NCBI GenBank assembly: GCA_022648685.1
Contig: JALCMW010000009.1
Span: 1 to 64,000 of the forward strand
Length of the DNA: 64,000 nt
Origin: Bacteroidales bacterium
GTDB lineage: Bacteria > Bacteroidota > Bacteroidia > Bacteroidales > UBA932
Reading direction: 5' to 3'
The notes under the pieces were generated by a model. That model was not told the origin of the DNA. It saw only the letters and a list, made by a program, of their open reading frames with translations, and ran no database searches. A program made the position numbers and the translations under genes. This document shows positions 44,580 through 53,226 of the stretch, in pieces; the first letter of the stretch is position 1, and each line of letters begins with the position of its first letter.

Positions 44580-44650
44580 CACTGCAAAAGTATAATTCCG
44601 AAGTCCGGATATGGACTTTTATTAATACAGGATTGGACTTTTAAAAAAAA

Positions 44651-44960
44651 GGAGGGACGATCTGTCGCGCGGTATCATGCCGTGAGGAAAGTCCGGACAG
44701 GACAGAGCGTCCTGCTGCGGAAAGCGCAGATGGGAGTAATCTTATCTATCCGTAACAGAAAACAACCGCCGTCTGGGACGGTAAGGGTGAAAATGCGAGG
44801 CAAGAGCTCACAACGTATTGCAGCGATGCCATACGGGTACGGTCGCAGGACCTGCAAGACCAAATATACTGGCAAATGAGAACTGCTCGTTCGATGTCAG
44901 GGGGTCGGTTGCGAAGATAAATGACAGATTCAAAAACAGAAACCGGCTTACGGTCCCTCC
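44651..44960 (+). ncRNA. rnpB: RNase P RNA (class A)
   Basis: The terminal helix P1 pairs GGAGGGAC at 44651 with GTCCCTCC ending 44960. The conserved cores are present: GAGGAAAGTCCGGAC near 44684, CAGAGC after it, GGTGAAAATGCGAGGCAAGA, GAGCTCAC, and the 3' AACCGGCTTACGG. The size of about 310 nt suits Bacteroidota type A. This is the catalytic RNA that trims tRNA 5' ends. An open frame overlaps this gene but is not real. Confidence 0.95.
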
Positions 44961-44973
44961 TTTTACAAATATC

Positions 44974-45007
44974 GAGGGTGGCTGAAAATTTCTTTTCAGC
45001 CACCCTC
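44974..45007. terminator. Terminator between rnpB and glpC
   Basis: GAGGGTGGCTGAAAA pairs with TTTTCAGCCACCCTC around TTTC, one of the strongest hairpins in the window. It follows rnpB by 13 bases on the plus strand and also lies 44 bases beyond the glpC stop on the minus strand, so it can serve both. Confidence 0.85.
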
Positions 45008-45051
45008 TCTTGTTAATATACGAAAATGGATATTATAATGCCTTGTTTGTA

Positions 45052-46296
45052 TTATTTGTTCAATTTTGCAGTGGCTTCAAGATCCAATGCTTCTGCAAGA
45101 ATCGAAATAGGATGTTTTACTTGATATTTCGTAGACATTTCGATCTGCCATTTGCAGGTTTCGCAATCCGAAGTTACGAAATCCGGATCTATTCCGTTTA
45201 TCTGATCGAACAAAGGTTTTCCTATAGCCTGGGAAGCCTCGTAATTTTCTTTCTTAAAACCATAAGTCCCTGCTATCCCGCAGCAATTGCTGTCCAGCAT
45301 GGTAAATTCGATACCAGGAATCATTTTCAAGAGAGCCGCTGAAAAAATCCCCCACCCAAGCCTTTCCATATGGCAAGGAACATGGTAAGCGACTTTAGCC
45401 TTATATCCTTTTTTGAAAACGAGCTTGACTTTTCCTTCCGCAACCAGAGGATATATGAACTTGGTAACGATTTCCATATCGTTCCTTACGTCGGAATTGT
45501 CAACTTTCAAAAGATTCGGATACTCATCCCTTATTGTCAGAGTACATGTGGAAGATGTCGCAAGTATCTTGCGAGTGGTATCTGCGGCCTTTTTCAAAAC
45601 TTTCACATTATGCACCGCATGCTTTTTTGCGGAAGACATCATGCCGTTGGAAATCATAGCCACACCGCAGCATTTTTCATGATCCAGGAGATTGACTCCG
45701 AAACCGATGGCATTCATCACCTTCACGAAATCCTTTCCGAGCTGAGGATAATTGTAATTCACATAACAACCATGGAAATAAGATATCTGATTCCTGAAAG
45801 AAGACTGCAAAGGTCCGGCTTCTTTCCTGAACCAGCTCTCGAAGGAACGGCCTGCATATTTGGGAAACATCCTGCGATGATCTATAGCCATTACGCCGTC
45901 AAGTATAGCCTTGACCGGTTTCGTAGATATGGTGGAATTCACAATCGGGGCGAAAGGCCGCGCCAGCGTCCCGACAAGATCCGTACTTGCAAGCATCATA
46001 TCCCTCAATTTCGGTTTATGACGGCCGTATTTTATTCTCGCCGACTGTATTATGTCGGAAATTTTTACTCCTGACGGACAGGATACGTCACATCTTTTGC
46101 AGTTCATACAGTATTTCAGAGCATCGTCGAAAAAATATGAACTCTTCAAACGCAGACGTTCACCGTCCGGACCGGCCTGCTTGGGCCCCGGAAATATCGG
46201 ATTTACCGGAACTACCGGACAATAGGCAGTGCATATGGTACATTTGATGCACTGCTCGAAATTATTAGCACTTTCGTTCTTTTCCTGCATGTTCAT
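45052..46296 (-). CDS. glpC: Anaerobic glycerol-3-phosphate dehydrogenase subunit C (iron-sulfur)
   Basis: This 414-residue membrane-linked subunit has two ferredoxin-like 4Fe-4S motifs near the N-terminus (CIKCTICTAYCPVVPVNP and CMNCKRCDVSCPSG) and two CCG domains (CCGVAMISNGM and CCGIAGTYGF). It passes electrons from GlpAB to the quinone pool. It starts 3 bases after the glpB stop and is last in the operon, before the hairpin at 44974. An ATG 6 bases further in is an alternative start. Length is normal. Confidence 0.92.
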   Translation of the reverse strand: MNMQEKNESANNFEQCIKCTICTAYCPVVPVNPIFPGPKQAGPDGERLRLKSSYFFDDALKYCMNCKRCDVSCPSGVKISDIIQSARIKYGRHKPKLRDMMLASTDLVGTLARPFAPIVNSTISTKPVKAILDGVMAIDHRRMFPKYAGRSFESWFRKEAGPLQSSFRNQISYFHGCYVNYNYPQLGKDFVKVMNAIGFGVNLLDHEKCCGVAMISNGMMSSAKKHAVHNVKVLKKAADTTRKILATSSTCTLTIRDEYPNLLKVDNSDVRNDMEIVTKFIYPLVAEGKVKLVFKKGYKAKVAYHVPCHMERLGWGIFSAALLKMIPGIEFTMLDSNCCGIAGTYGFKKENYEASQAIGKPLFDQINGIDPDFVTSDCETCKWQIEMSTKYQVKHPISILAEALDLEATAKLNK

Positions 46297-46299
46297 AAA

Positions 46300-47556
46300 T
46301 CAATTCTCCTTTTTTCCCGATATGGAATCCGCCACATAAAAAGCTGAAAAAATCGCTACTCCCGCACCGCATCCTTCATAAAGCTGATTGGTACCAGCAA
46401 GTATTGATCCGGTAACATATAGGTTATCTATCGCATCACCGCCCTTGAGAGCATGCAGGGAAGAATCCACCTTGACACCGAAACCCATATAATCTTGTTT
46501 CCTGAAGAAATCCTGATCATACCAAAGACTCCTGTCTTTAAGATAATCGACATCCAGATCAAAAACCGGCTCGTATACTTTTTCGGGAGAAGCGATAAGC
46601 CCTTTGCTGAAGAAATTGCCTGAAGACAACACGAAATTGTCAGCTTCCAACATAACTTCCCCGAGATTCACCGTTTTCACATTAAGGACTCTATGTCCTG
46701 ATATTTCACCGCCTGTAACTTCGTCACCCATCAAAAAAGTTCCGCCTGCACCCTCAAAAGCCCTCTTGAGAAGCATTTGCGTTCTTACTCCGGGTATGGA
46801 TGGCGGCATGGTTCCGACGAACAAAGTCTTGACGCCTATATTATTTTTAAGTATATCCAGCGAAGCAGCATTATTCAATCCGAATACAGCGGGCAACACG
46901 ACAACATCCTCATCTTTTATCAGCTTCTTTACGGCTTCAGCAAATTCTGAAAGGACCGATTCATTATCAAGAACCCTTGCTATATTCACAGCCCTCATTT
47001 CCGTAGGGTTCCTCCTCAATCTTTCGGTTGCTTCCAGGCTCACGGTTTCCATACGGCATGATGAACCGCTTTTTTCAAAAGCATTCGCGACAAAAGCCGA
47101 ATTGAAATCCAGATAACCTTTGAAATTGACTACAAGAACCTTTTCTCCTATTTTTTCTTGTTTCTCCGGAAAGATCGTGATGTCCTCCATCGCAAGCCAC
47201 GCAGGTTTGTAATCTCCGGTCGGCGTGACAACATAGCCGTTGGCATCATTATTTCCATGCAGCTTTATGCCGCATTCTTCGAAGAAACCTGCTGTCATTC
47301 CGGCATATTCCGATATTTTATCCTCCCCAATTATTCTATACGGGTGGTTTTCATCAAGCTCGCCGATGGCTTCCAAAGGCGAAGTTATCTGCCGGCCGTC
47401 GGGAAGCCTTGAAAGCAGGCCGAATGTTCCCGAAGAGAAATTCAAAGCATTCTGTCCGGCCGATACTATTACGCATTTGGAACCTCGTTTCGCCAGTGAG
47501 ATGCCGCATACAAGACCTGAAAGACCGCCTCCTATTATTATTGTATCATATTTCAT
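46300..47556 (-). CDS. glpB: Anaerobic glycerol-3-phosphate dehydrogenase subunit B
   Basis: This 418-residue flavoprotein begins with a Rossmann dinucleotide fold (YDTIIIGGGLSGLVCGISLA). It has the family's GlpB blocks such as FLMGDEVTGGEI and NLYVTGSILAGTNQLYEGCG near the C-terminus. In the GlpABC complex it links the FAD subunit GlpA with the Fe-S subunit GlpC. It starts 12 bases after the glpA stop and ends 3 bases before glpC. Length is standard for the family. Confidence 0.9.
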   Translation of the reverse strand: MKYDTIIIGGGLSGLVCGISLAKRGSKCVIVSAGQNALNFSSGTFGLLSRLPDGRQITSPLEAIGELDENHPYRIIGEDKISEYAGMTAGFFEECGIKLHGNNDANGYVVTPTGDYKPAWLAMEDITIFPEKQEKIGEKVLVVNFKGYLDFNSAFVANAFEKSGSSCRMETVSLEATERLRRNPTEMRAVNIARVLDNESVLSEFAEAVKKLIKDEDVVVLPAVFGLNNAASLDILKNNIGVKTLFVGTMPPSIPGVRTQMLLKRAFEGAGGTFLMGDEVTGGEISGHRVLNVKTVNLGEVMLEADNFVLSSGNFFSKGLIASPEKVYEPVFDLDVDYLKDRSLWYDQDFFRKQDYMGFGVKVDSSLHALKGGDAIDNLYVTGSILAGTNQLYEGCGAGVAIFSAFYVADSISGKKEN

Positions 47557-47568
47557 ATCCAGCTTAGA

Positions 47569-49176
47569 TTAATTGTTTTCATTCATTCCGAAGACTCCGC
47601 TGTAAACCCACTGGGTATAGGCGCTTTCCCTCAATGTTTCCCCCCAGGCAATAGGATACATACCTTTCCACCTCTCATTCATGAAGCTGCATAAATCCGA
47701 TTTTTCTTCTTCGGCACAATTTCTGGCCTTTGCCAAAAGGCATGCGGCACGACAGGCACAAAGTTCGCCCTGGCATGTTCCCATTCCTATCCTTGTCCTT
47801 CGTCTCAAATCGACAAGATTATGGACTTCAAGGTTGGCAATAGCCTGATTGACCTCTCCTGCCGATACTTCTTCACATTCACAGACAAGGCTTTGGTCAT
47901 ATTCGTCTTCAAGGAAAACGGATGAGGCCTGATCGCCCAAGCGTCCTACTGTCGCCTTTTGCGGAGTAGACGGATTAGTCCAGAATTTTTTTGACACTTC
48001 TTCCAAGCCACCCGTCTCCGAACCGGGAAGAGGAGTGACAGCCGTCACACATTTTTTATCGACACCTAACTTCTTGCATACAAGATTTGTGGCCCATTCG
48101 CCCATCAATCTGTAAGTCATCAGTTTGCCTCCTGTTATAGAGACAAGACCTTTAACACCATCCCTCTTTTCGTGGTCCAGAAGCACTATACCCCTGCTGA
48201 TATTTCTGCCCGTAGGATCATCATCCGCGGATACCAAAGGACGGACACCTGCATAGGCTCTCAGAATTCTGGTGCTGGACAATACCGGAGCAAGCTTGGC
48301 ACCTTCCGAGAGAAGAAGATCCACTTCATCCGGCGTAACATGCATGTTGTCGCACTCCTCAAAGGGAACATGGGTTGAAGTCGTCCCTATAACGCAGACG
48401 GTATCCCCCGGAACAAGAATATCGGCATTGGCAGGTTTGCGGCATCGGTTTATCACAATTCCGTTCACCCGGTGCGCAAAAATAAGCAAGGCCCCCTTTG
48501 CCGGATACATGCCTATGCGAATACCTGCAAGTTCGGCAATATGATGTCCCCAGATACCCGCGGCATTCACAGTAACCGGCGCATAATATTCAGACGTAAG
48601 ACCTGTGGCATGATCGAGAATCTTGACACCTTTGACGGTATCCCCTTCCTTGATGAAACCGACGACTTCACTGTAAAGCAGAATTTTCGTACCATGGGCC
48701 TTTGCATCAACAATATTGGAAAGACACAATCTGAAAGGGTCTACGGATCCGTCCGGAACTCTTACGGCACCTATTATATCCGGATTCACTGAAGGTTCTT
48801 CCAGAATTGCTTCTTTCGGATCCAGAACCTCGGCATTTATTCCGGCCGCCTTGCAAGCTTCTACGAACTTGGACTGATATCCCAAATCATCTTCGGGAAG
48901 AGTAATAAAAAAACCGCCGGTATCATCAACACAATGCCTTGCGATTTTTTTCAGGATCATATTTTCTTTTATACATTCGGAAGCGGAATCCTTATCCGTT
49001 ACGGCGTATCTTGCACCGCTATGCAAAAGCCCGTGATTTCTTCCGGTAGCTCCTGTTGCAATATCATTCCTTTCTATCAGCAGGACTTTCAAGCCTCGTA
49101 AAGAACAGTCTCTCGCAGTTCCCGCACCTGTAATTCCCCCTCCTATGATGATTACGTCAAACTCATTACCCTTCAT
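47569..49176 (-). CDS. glpA: Anaerobic glycerol-3-phosphate dehydrogenase subunit A
   Basis: This FAD-dependent oxidoreductase of about 535 residues has VIIIGGGITGAGTARDCSLR (FAD site), GATGRNHGLLHSGARY, and a C-terminal 2Fe-2S BFD-type domain with VCECEEVSAGEV and GTCQGELCACRAACLL. It oxidises sn-glycerol 3-phosphate to dihydroxyacetone phosphate during anaerobic respiration or lipid turnover. I chose ATG 49176; a TTG at 49188 lies upstream in frame. It leads the glpABC operon. No glpK, glpF or glpT is adjacent. A candidate promoter lies at 49237. Confidence 0.93.
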   Translation of the reverse strand: MKGNEFDVIIIGGGITGAGTARDCSLRGLKVLLIERNDIATGATGRNHGLLHSGARYAVTDKDSASECIKENMILKKIARHCVDDTGGFFITLPEDDLGYQSKFVEACKAAGINAEVLDPKEAILEEPSVNPDIIGAVRVPDGSVDPFRLCLSNIVDAKAHGTKILLYSEVVGFIKEGDTVKGVKILDHATGLTSEYYAPVTVNAAGIWGHHIAELAGIRIGMYPAKGALLIFAHRVNGIVINRCRKPANADILVPGDTVCVIGTTSTHVPFEECDNMHVTPDEVDLLLSEGAKLAPVLSSTRILRAYAGVRPLVSADDDPTGRNISRGIVLLDHEKRDGVKGLVSITGGKLMTYRLMGEWATNLVCKKLGVDKKCVTAVTPLPGSETGGLEEVSKKFWTNPSTPQKATVGRLGDQASSVFLEDEYDQSLVCECEEVSAGEVNQAIANLEVHNLVDLRRRTRIGMGTCQGELCACRAACLLAKARNCAEEEKSDLCSFMNERWKGMYPIAWGETLRESAYTQWVYSGVFGMNENN

Positions 49177-49236
49177 ATAAATAGACAAATTTCAGTGTTT
49201 ATGTGTTTCAAAAATACAAACTTTCGTTTCAAAACA

Positions 49237-49244
49237 CAAATATA
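49237..49244 (-). promoter_or_regulatory. glpABC promoter, -7 box
   Basis: On the minus strand TATATTTG, 60 bases before the glpA ATG. A second candidate, TATTTTTG, is at 49209-49216. Direct copies of TTTTTGAAAC/TTTTGAAAC lie between them, a possible regulator site. Confidence 0.45.
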
Positions 49245-49272
49245 CCGAAAAAATTTCATTGTGAAAGCTTTT

Positions 49273-49318
49273 CTTAATATTTTTTCTTGGGTAACCGACA
49301 TTGGGAAAAAATATTAAG
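49273..49318. repeat. 14-base-pair inverted repeat between glpA and queC
   Basis: CTTAATATTTTTTC (49273-49286) and GAAAAAATATTAAG (49305-49318) are perfect inverted arms around an 18-base loop. It lies between the divergent glpA and queC promoters, upstream of both -7 boxes, so it is not in the predicted leader of either. It may be a protein-binding dyad or part of an undescribed transcript. Confidence 0.5.
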
Positions 49319-49342
49319 ATTGATAATCACAAGCTATTTTGC

Positions 49343-49350
49343 TATTTTTG
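49343..49350 (+). promoter_or_regulatory. queCDE promoter, -7 box
   Basis: TATTTTTG lies 21 bases before the queC ATG at 49372. The leader is too short to hold a preQ1 riboswitch. Confidence 0.5.
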
Positions 49351-49371
49351 TAAAATTCATATAAAAAGTCT

Positions 49372-50013
49372 ATGAAAGCTTTAATAATTTATTCAGGCGG
49401 AATGGACAGTACCACTCTGCTATACAAATACAAAGACGAAATCAAACTTGCTCTTACCTTTACTTACGGGGCAAGACAGGACAAAATGGAAACAAGTTGC
49501 GCAAAAGAAAACTGCGCCTTGCTTGGAATAAGGCAAATGATAATTCCGCTGGATTTCATCGGGAGATATTTCAAAAGCAGCATACTCGCCGGTGGAGATA
49601 ATGTCCCTGAAGGCAATTACAATGAAATCAATATGAAAAGCACCGTAGTCCCCTTCAGGAACGGAATAATGCTTTCCATAGCCACAGGGCTTGCCGAAAG
49701 CGAAGGTCTGGATACGGTCTTGATAGCAAATCATGCAGGAGACCACACAATATATCCGGATTGCAGACCGGAATTCATCTCTGCCATAGGGAAAGCCGCT
49801 ACGGCGGGAACTTATGCAGGCATAAAAATAGAATCTCCGTTCTGCAACATCACAAAAAGGGATGTGGCATTGATCGGGAAAGAATTAGGTATCGACTATT
49901 CAAAGACATACTCATGTTACAAGGGCGGTAAGAAGCATTGCGGAGTTTGCGGTACCTGCCGCGAACGCAAAGAGGCGTTGGAAGGATTCGACCCTACAGA
50001 ATATGAAGAATAA
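49372..50013 (+). CDS. queC: 7-cyano-7-deazaguanine synthase QueC
   Basis: This 213-residue PP-loop ATPase starts MKALIIYSGGMDSTTLLYKY (the SGGxDS loop). The C-terminal zinc site is CYKGGKKHCGVCGTCRERK. It converts 7-carboxy-7-deazaguanine to preQ0 with ATP and ammonia in queuosine synthesis. Length is normal (about 220). The next genes are queD (12-base gap) and queE (overlap), so the three form one operon making preQ0 from GTP-derived dihydroneopterin triphosphate. folE is not visible here. The final steps include QueA at the window start. Confidence 0.95.
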   Translation: MKALIIYSGGMDSTTLLYKYKDEIKLALTFTYGARQDKMETSCAKENCALLGIRQMIIPLDFIGRYFKSSILAGGDNVPEGNYNEINMKSTVVPFRNGIMLSIATGLAESEGLDTVLIANHAGDHTIYPDCRPEFISAIGKAATAGTYAGIKIESPFCNITKRDVALIGKELGIDYSKTYSCYKGGKKHCGVCGTCRERKEALEGFDPTEYEE

Positions 50014-50025
50014 ATTCCGGAAATC

Positions 50026-50364
50026 ATGTATTACGTTACAAAAAGACTCGAAATATCAGCTGCTCATGCACTCAAACTTTCTTATGAAAGTAAATGCGAA
50101 ACTCTTCACGGTCACAATTGGATAATAAAGGTCCATTGCAAATCCGGGAAGCTCAACGCCGATGGAATGGTGACGGACTTCACTGAAATCAAGAAAAAAA
50201 TAAACGGGACATTGGACCACCGTAACCTGAATGAAGTGCTGGACTTCAACCCGACTGCGGAAAATATTGCAAAATGGGTATGCGACAACATACCGAACTG
50301 TTATAAGGTGGAAGTATGGGAATCCGAAAGCAATCTTGCCGTATATGAGAAAGATGAAGGTTAA
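50026..50364 (+). CDS. queD: 6-carboxy-5,6,7,8-tetrahydropterin synthase QueD
   Basis: This 112-residue 6-pyruvoyl-tetrahydropterin synthase homologue has ISAAHALKLSYESKCETLHGHNW, with zinc histidines (SAAHA and LHGHN) and the catalytic cysteine before LHGHN. It also has MVTDFTEIKKK and LDHRNLNEVL. It is slightly shorter than the usual 120 residues but complete. It makes 6-carboxytetrahydropterin from dihydroneopterin triphosphate in the cytosol. Its 3' end overlaps queE by 11 bases, so the two are translationally coupled. Confidence 0.93.
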   Translation: MYYVTKRLEISAAHALKLSYESKCETLHGHNWIIKVHCKSGKLNADGMVTDFTEIKKKINGTLDHRNLNEVLDFNPTAENIAKWVCDNIPNCYKVEVWESESNLAVYEKDEG

Positions 50365-50902
50365 CGAAATATTCTACTCGCTGCAGGGAGAGGGCTTCTG
50401 GACGGGGACTCCCATGGTTTTCGTCAGGTTCAGCGGATGTAACCTTGACTGCGCGTTCTGCGATACCGACCATTCTTCGTTTACGGATATGAGTCTCGAT
50501 GAAATAGTGGAAAAAGTGGCTTCATGCGGAGGAGAGTGCAGACGTATCTGTGCCACAGGGGGCGAACCATCATTGCAAATAGGATCCGATTTTATAAATG
50601 CTTTCCATATGAAAGGATATAAAATTCATATCGAAACAAATGGAACGATGACGCTTCCTGACGGAATAGATTGGATAACCGTAAGCCCGAAAACAAAAAA
50701 GATAGCCCTGAAAAAAGCGGATGAAATAAAACTTGTATATCTGGGCCAGGAAGATATATCGTCATGGAATGATTTTCCTGCAAGATTCCGCTTTCTGCAG
50801 CCATGTTCTTGCAAGAACACTAAAGAAACCATAGACTGGATACTTGAAAATCCACAATGGAGACTTAGCCTTCAGACGCAAAAATATCTTGATATACGAT
50901 AA
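50354..50902 (+). CDS. queE: 7-carboxy-7-deazaguanine synthase QueE (radical SAM)
   Basis: This 182-residue radical SAM enzyme starts MKVNEIFYSLQGEGFWTGTP. It has the Fe-S motif CNLDCAFCDTDH (CxxxCxxC, the standard spacing) and CATGGEPSLQ. It performs the ring contraction giving 7-carboxy-7-deazaguanine. I chose ATG 50354, inside queD's last codons, because the family start is MxVNEIFxSLQGEG; an earlier in-frame ATG would lie inside queD. The stop is followed by the convergent lipoprotein gene after 7 bases. Length fits short QueE forms. Confidence 0.93.
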   Translation: MKVNEIFYSLQGEGFWTGTPMVFVRFSGCNLDCAFCDTDHSSFTDMSLDEIVEKVASCGGECRRICATGGEPSLQIGSDFINAFHMKGYKIHIETNGTMTLPDGIDWITVSPKTKKIALKKADEIKLVYLGQEDISSWNDFPARFRFLQPCSCKNTKETIDWILENPQWRLSLQTQKYLDIR

Positions 50903-50909
50903 CAGGCTT

Positions 50910-51875
50910 TTATCTTTTCATTCTGTCTGAAATCCTGCTTCGCAGTTCCGAAGAAACGGATATGGGAAAATCATTATCTGAACGATCGAGCCATTTTAAG
51001 GCAAGATTGTAATGTCCCAGCATATAGCAGCCTAAAGATAAATTATACTCTGCGCACGAACGTTGCTGTACATTGTTAAGTCCGACTAATTTAAGCCACT
51101 GGCTTATGGCATCTTTCCATCTGTAATCATAAGCATATTCTGCGGCATTAGTCCATGTTTCGTCAAAATTGTCATAATAGATTATGGAATATTTTTCAGA
51201 TTTCCATGTGGAAAGAAAGACATTGGCAGCTTTACCTCCTACTTCTTCCGCAGGAGAAGATACGAATTTCCACATAAGGGATTTAAGAGTGTCATCGGAA
51301 ACTTTTCCATTATTATACACGGCAGGACGCAGCACATTGCTTCCTGAATAAGACAAAACGGTATCGGCCTTATTCATGGAATCATACACATAAAGTCTCG
51401 TTACGAAAGGCACCGAACATTCGGAAATATATGCGGAATCGGGAGACGCGGCACTTCCCTGGATACGGACGGGAGATGCAACGGAGGCTTCCCCGAAAAC
51501 GGGAGAATCGAACAGAAAAACGACATCATCGCCGGAAACCATCAGCAGATTGATAAGAGTGTCTTTCGAAGAATAATTGCCGGCTGTAAGTTTCGGCATT
51601 TTATAAATATCAACAACTTTCCTACCTCCGAAATAATCGGATTCCAACTGTCTGGAGAACCCTTCCGCCACAGAATGATTGAAAATAGAATCCTGACTAT
51701 TCCCGCTGTCAAGATATGCAACGGCAATACTTTTATTGTTCAGATCCAAACCGGATTTGGATGGGTGACGCATTTCGATATTCATTGTAAAAGCCTGTGG
51801 AGCACACGATGAGAACACCATGAGAGACCCTGGAAAAAGGAAACAGGCTAAAATTCCGAAAAGAACCTTTTTCAT
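50910..51875 (-). CDS. Putative lipoprotein (DUF6340-like) with C-terminal helical repeat
   Basis: This 321-residue protein has a signal peptide with a probable lipobox, GSLMVFSSCAPQ. The N-terminal half matches what I recall of Bacteroidota DUF6340 lipoproteins (FTMNIEMRHPSKSGLDLNNK), though I cannot confirm this. The C-terminal part (about 230-321) has TPR-like helices, AYDYRWKDAISQWLKLVGL and CYMLGHYNLALKWLD. Function is unknown. It is the last gene in the nusB-to-rimO operon, 11 bases after rimO, and convergent with queE. No catalytic residues are visible. Confidence 0.6.
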   Translation of the reverse strand: MKKVLFGILACFLFPGSLMVFSSCAPQAFTMNIEMRHPSKSGLDLNNKSIAVAYLDSGNSQDSIFNHSVAEGFSRQLESDYFGGRKVVDIYKMPKLTAGNYSSKDTLINLLMVSGDDVVFLFDSPVFGEASVASPVRIQGSAASPDSAYISECSVPFVTRLYVYDSMNKADTVLSYSGSNVLRPAVYNNGKVSDDTLKSLMWKFVSSPAEEVGGKAANVFLSTWKSEKYSIIYYDNFDETWTNAAEYAYDYRWKDAISQWLKLVGLNNVQQRSCAEYNLSLGCYMLGHYNLALKWLDRSDNDFPISVSSELRSRISDRMKR

Positions 51876-51886
51876 AATAAAAAATA

Positions 51887-53215
51887 TTAACCGACCGGCT
51901 CGCCGATCAGATCGTACTCATCGGCACCGGTAATTCTGACATTTACAAATTTACCTATCATTTCCTCTGCCGGAACGGAACCCATGGAAGAACTGTCGTA
52001 TTGAACAAGAATCTCGCCATCGACTTCCGGACTCTCGAATTCACTCCTGCATACAAGCACACCGTCCGAATAATCATCGACAAGGACCTTTGTTTCCGTT
52101 CCAATGCGTGATTGATTGAATGCGAAAGATATGCCGCTCTGAACGGACATAAGCTTCTCCAATCTGGATTTCTTTGTCTTGGATGAAACGGAATCCCTGA
52201 AATTGCCTGCGTCGAAAGTACCTTCTTCCTCGGAATAAGCAAAAGCGCCAAGCCTCTCGAATTTGAATTCCCGTACAAAATCCAGAAGTTCCAGGAATTC
52301 TTTACGGCCTTCTCCGGGATGTCCCACAATAAGAGTAGTCCTCAAAACTACTCCGGGAACCTTCTCCCTCATTTTGCGTATGAGCTCCCTGGTACCGTGA
52401 CCGTCTATATTACGGTGCATCATACCGAGCACATTGTCGGAAATATGCTGGAGGGGAATATCCATATACCTGCATACTTTCGGATTGCCGGCCATCTGTT
52501 CCATAACATCTTCAGGAAAATCAGCAGGATATGAATAATGTATCCTTATCCATTCTATTCCGTTGATATCGGAAAGACGTGCGAGCAACTCGGCCAATGC
52601 CCGGCGATGATATATATCCAAGCCATAATAAGTGGTATCCTGCGCTATCAGCACAAGCTCTTTGACTCCACTATCGGCAAGGAATGAAGCTTCCTCGACC
52701 AATTTTTCAATAGGGACAGACCTGTGGGCACCTCGTATAAAAGGTATGGCGCAATATGAACAACGGCGGTCACATCCCTCCGAAATTTTCAGGAATGCAT
52801 AGGAACGCTGTGCTTTACCGGAATAACGTCCGGTTTCCAGAGCCTTGTCAGGAACAACACCCAAAGCTTTTATCACTGATACAAGATCCCTGGCGCCATA
52901 CCATCCATCGACTTCAGGAATCATGGAGGACAACTGCGCCATATATCTTTGGGACAGGCATCCGAATACGATAACTTTCCCGGCTTTTCCCGACTTTTTG
53001 ATTTCTACTGCTTCGAGCACGGCATTTACCGATTCCTCCTTTGCATCCCCGATGAACCCGCAAGTATTCAGAAGCAGGTAATCGACTTTTTTCACATCGG
53101 ACTCGGGTATAATCTCATATGATCCGGCTACTTGCGCAAGCAAATGTTCGGTATCCACGGTATTCTTTGAACATCCCAGAGTTATTATTTTCAAAGTCGG
53201 TCTACGTACCCGCAT
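51887..53215 (-). CDS. rimO: Ribosomal protein S12 methylthiotransferase RimO
   Basis: This 442-residue radical SAM methylthiotransferase has the N-terminal UPF0004 domain (LKIITLGCSKNTVDTEHLL, NTCGFIGDAKEES), a radical SAM core with CDRRCSYCAIPFIRG and a C-terminal TRAM domain. GCSKNTVD with its cysteine, LLNTCGFIGDAK and CLSQRY supply the auxiliary-cluster cysteines. It adds methylthio to Asp in ribosomal protein S12. Length is standard (about 430-445). It is in an operon 11 bases upstream of the lipoprotein and 11 bases after DUF5606. Confidence 0.93.
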   Translation of the reverse strand: MRVRRPTLKIITLGCSKNTVDTEHLLAQVAGSYEIIPESDVKKVDYLLLNTCGFIGDAKEESVNAVLEAVEIKKSGKAGKVIVFGCLSQRYMAQLSSMIPEVDGWYGARDLVSVIKALGVVPDKALETGRYSGKAQRSYAFLKISEGCDRRCSYCAIPFIRGAHRSVPIEKLVEEASFLADSGVKELVLIAQDTTYYGLDIYHRRALAELLARLSDINGIEWIRIHYSYPADFPEDVMEQMAGNPKVCRYMDIPLQHISDNVLGMMHRNIDGHGTRELIRKMREKVPGVVLRTTLIVGHPGEGRKEFLELLDFVREFKFERLGAFAYSEEEGTFDAGNFRDSVSSKTKKSRLEKLMSVQSGISFAFNQSRIGTETKVLVDDYSDGVLVCRSEFESPEVDGEILVQYDSSSMGSVPAEEMIGKFVNVRITGADEYDLIGEPVG

Positions 53216-53226
53216 ATCAAAGACAA

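Noticed and set aside
44577..44879. Open frame of 100 codons over the rnpB gene
   Set aside because: The region is a clear RNase P RNA with P1 pairing and conserved cores.
45370..46074. Open frame of 234 codons on the plus strand
   Set aside because: It is antisense to glpC, which has intact Fe-S motifs and matches the family.
49187..49371. preQ1 riboswitch before queC
   Set aside because: I looked for the class I hairpin with its A-rich tail. The leader after the promoter is only about 16 bases, and the large dyad lies upstream of it.
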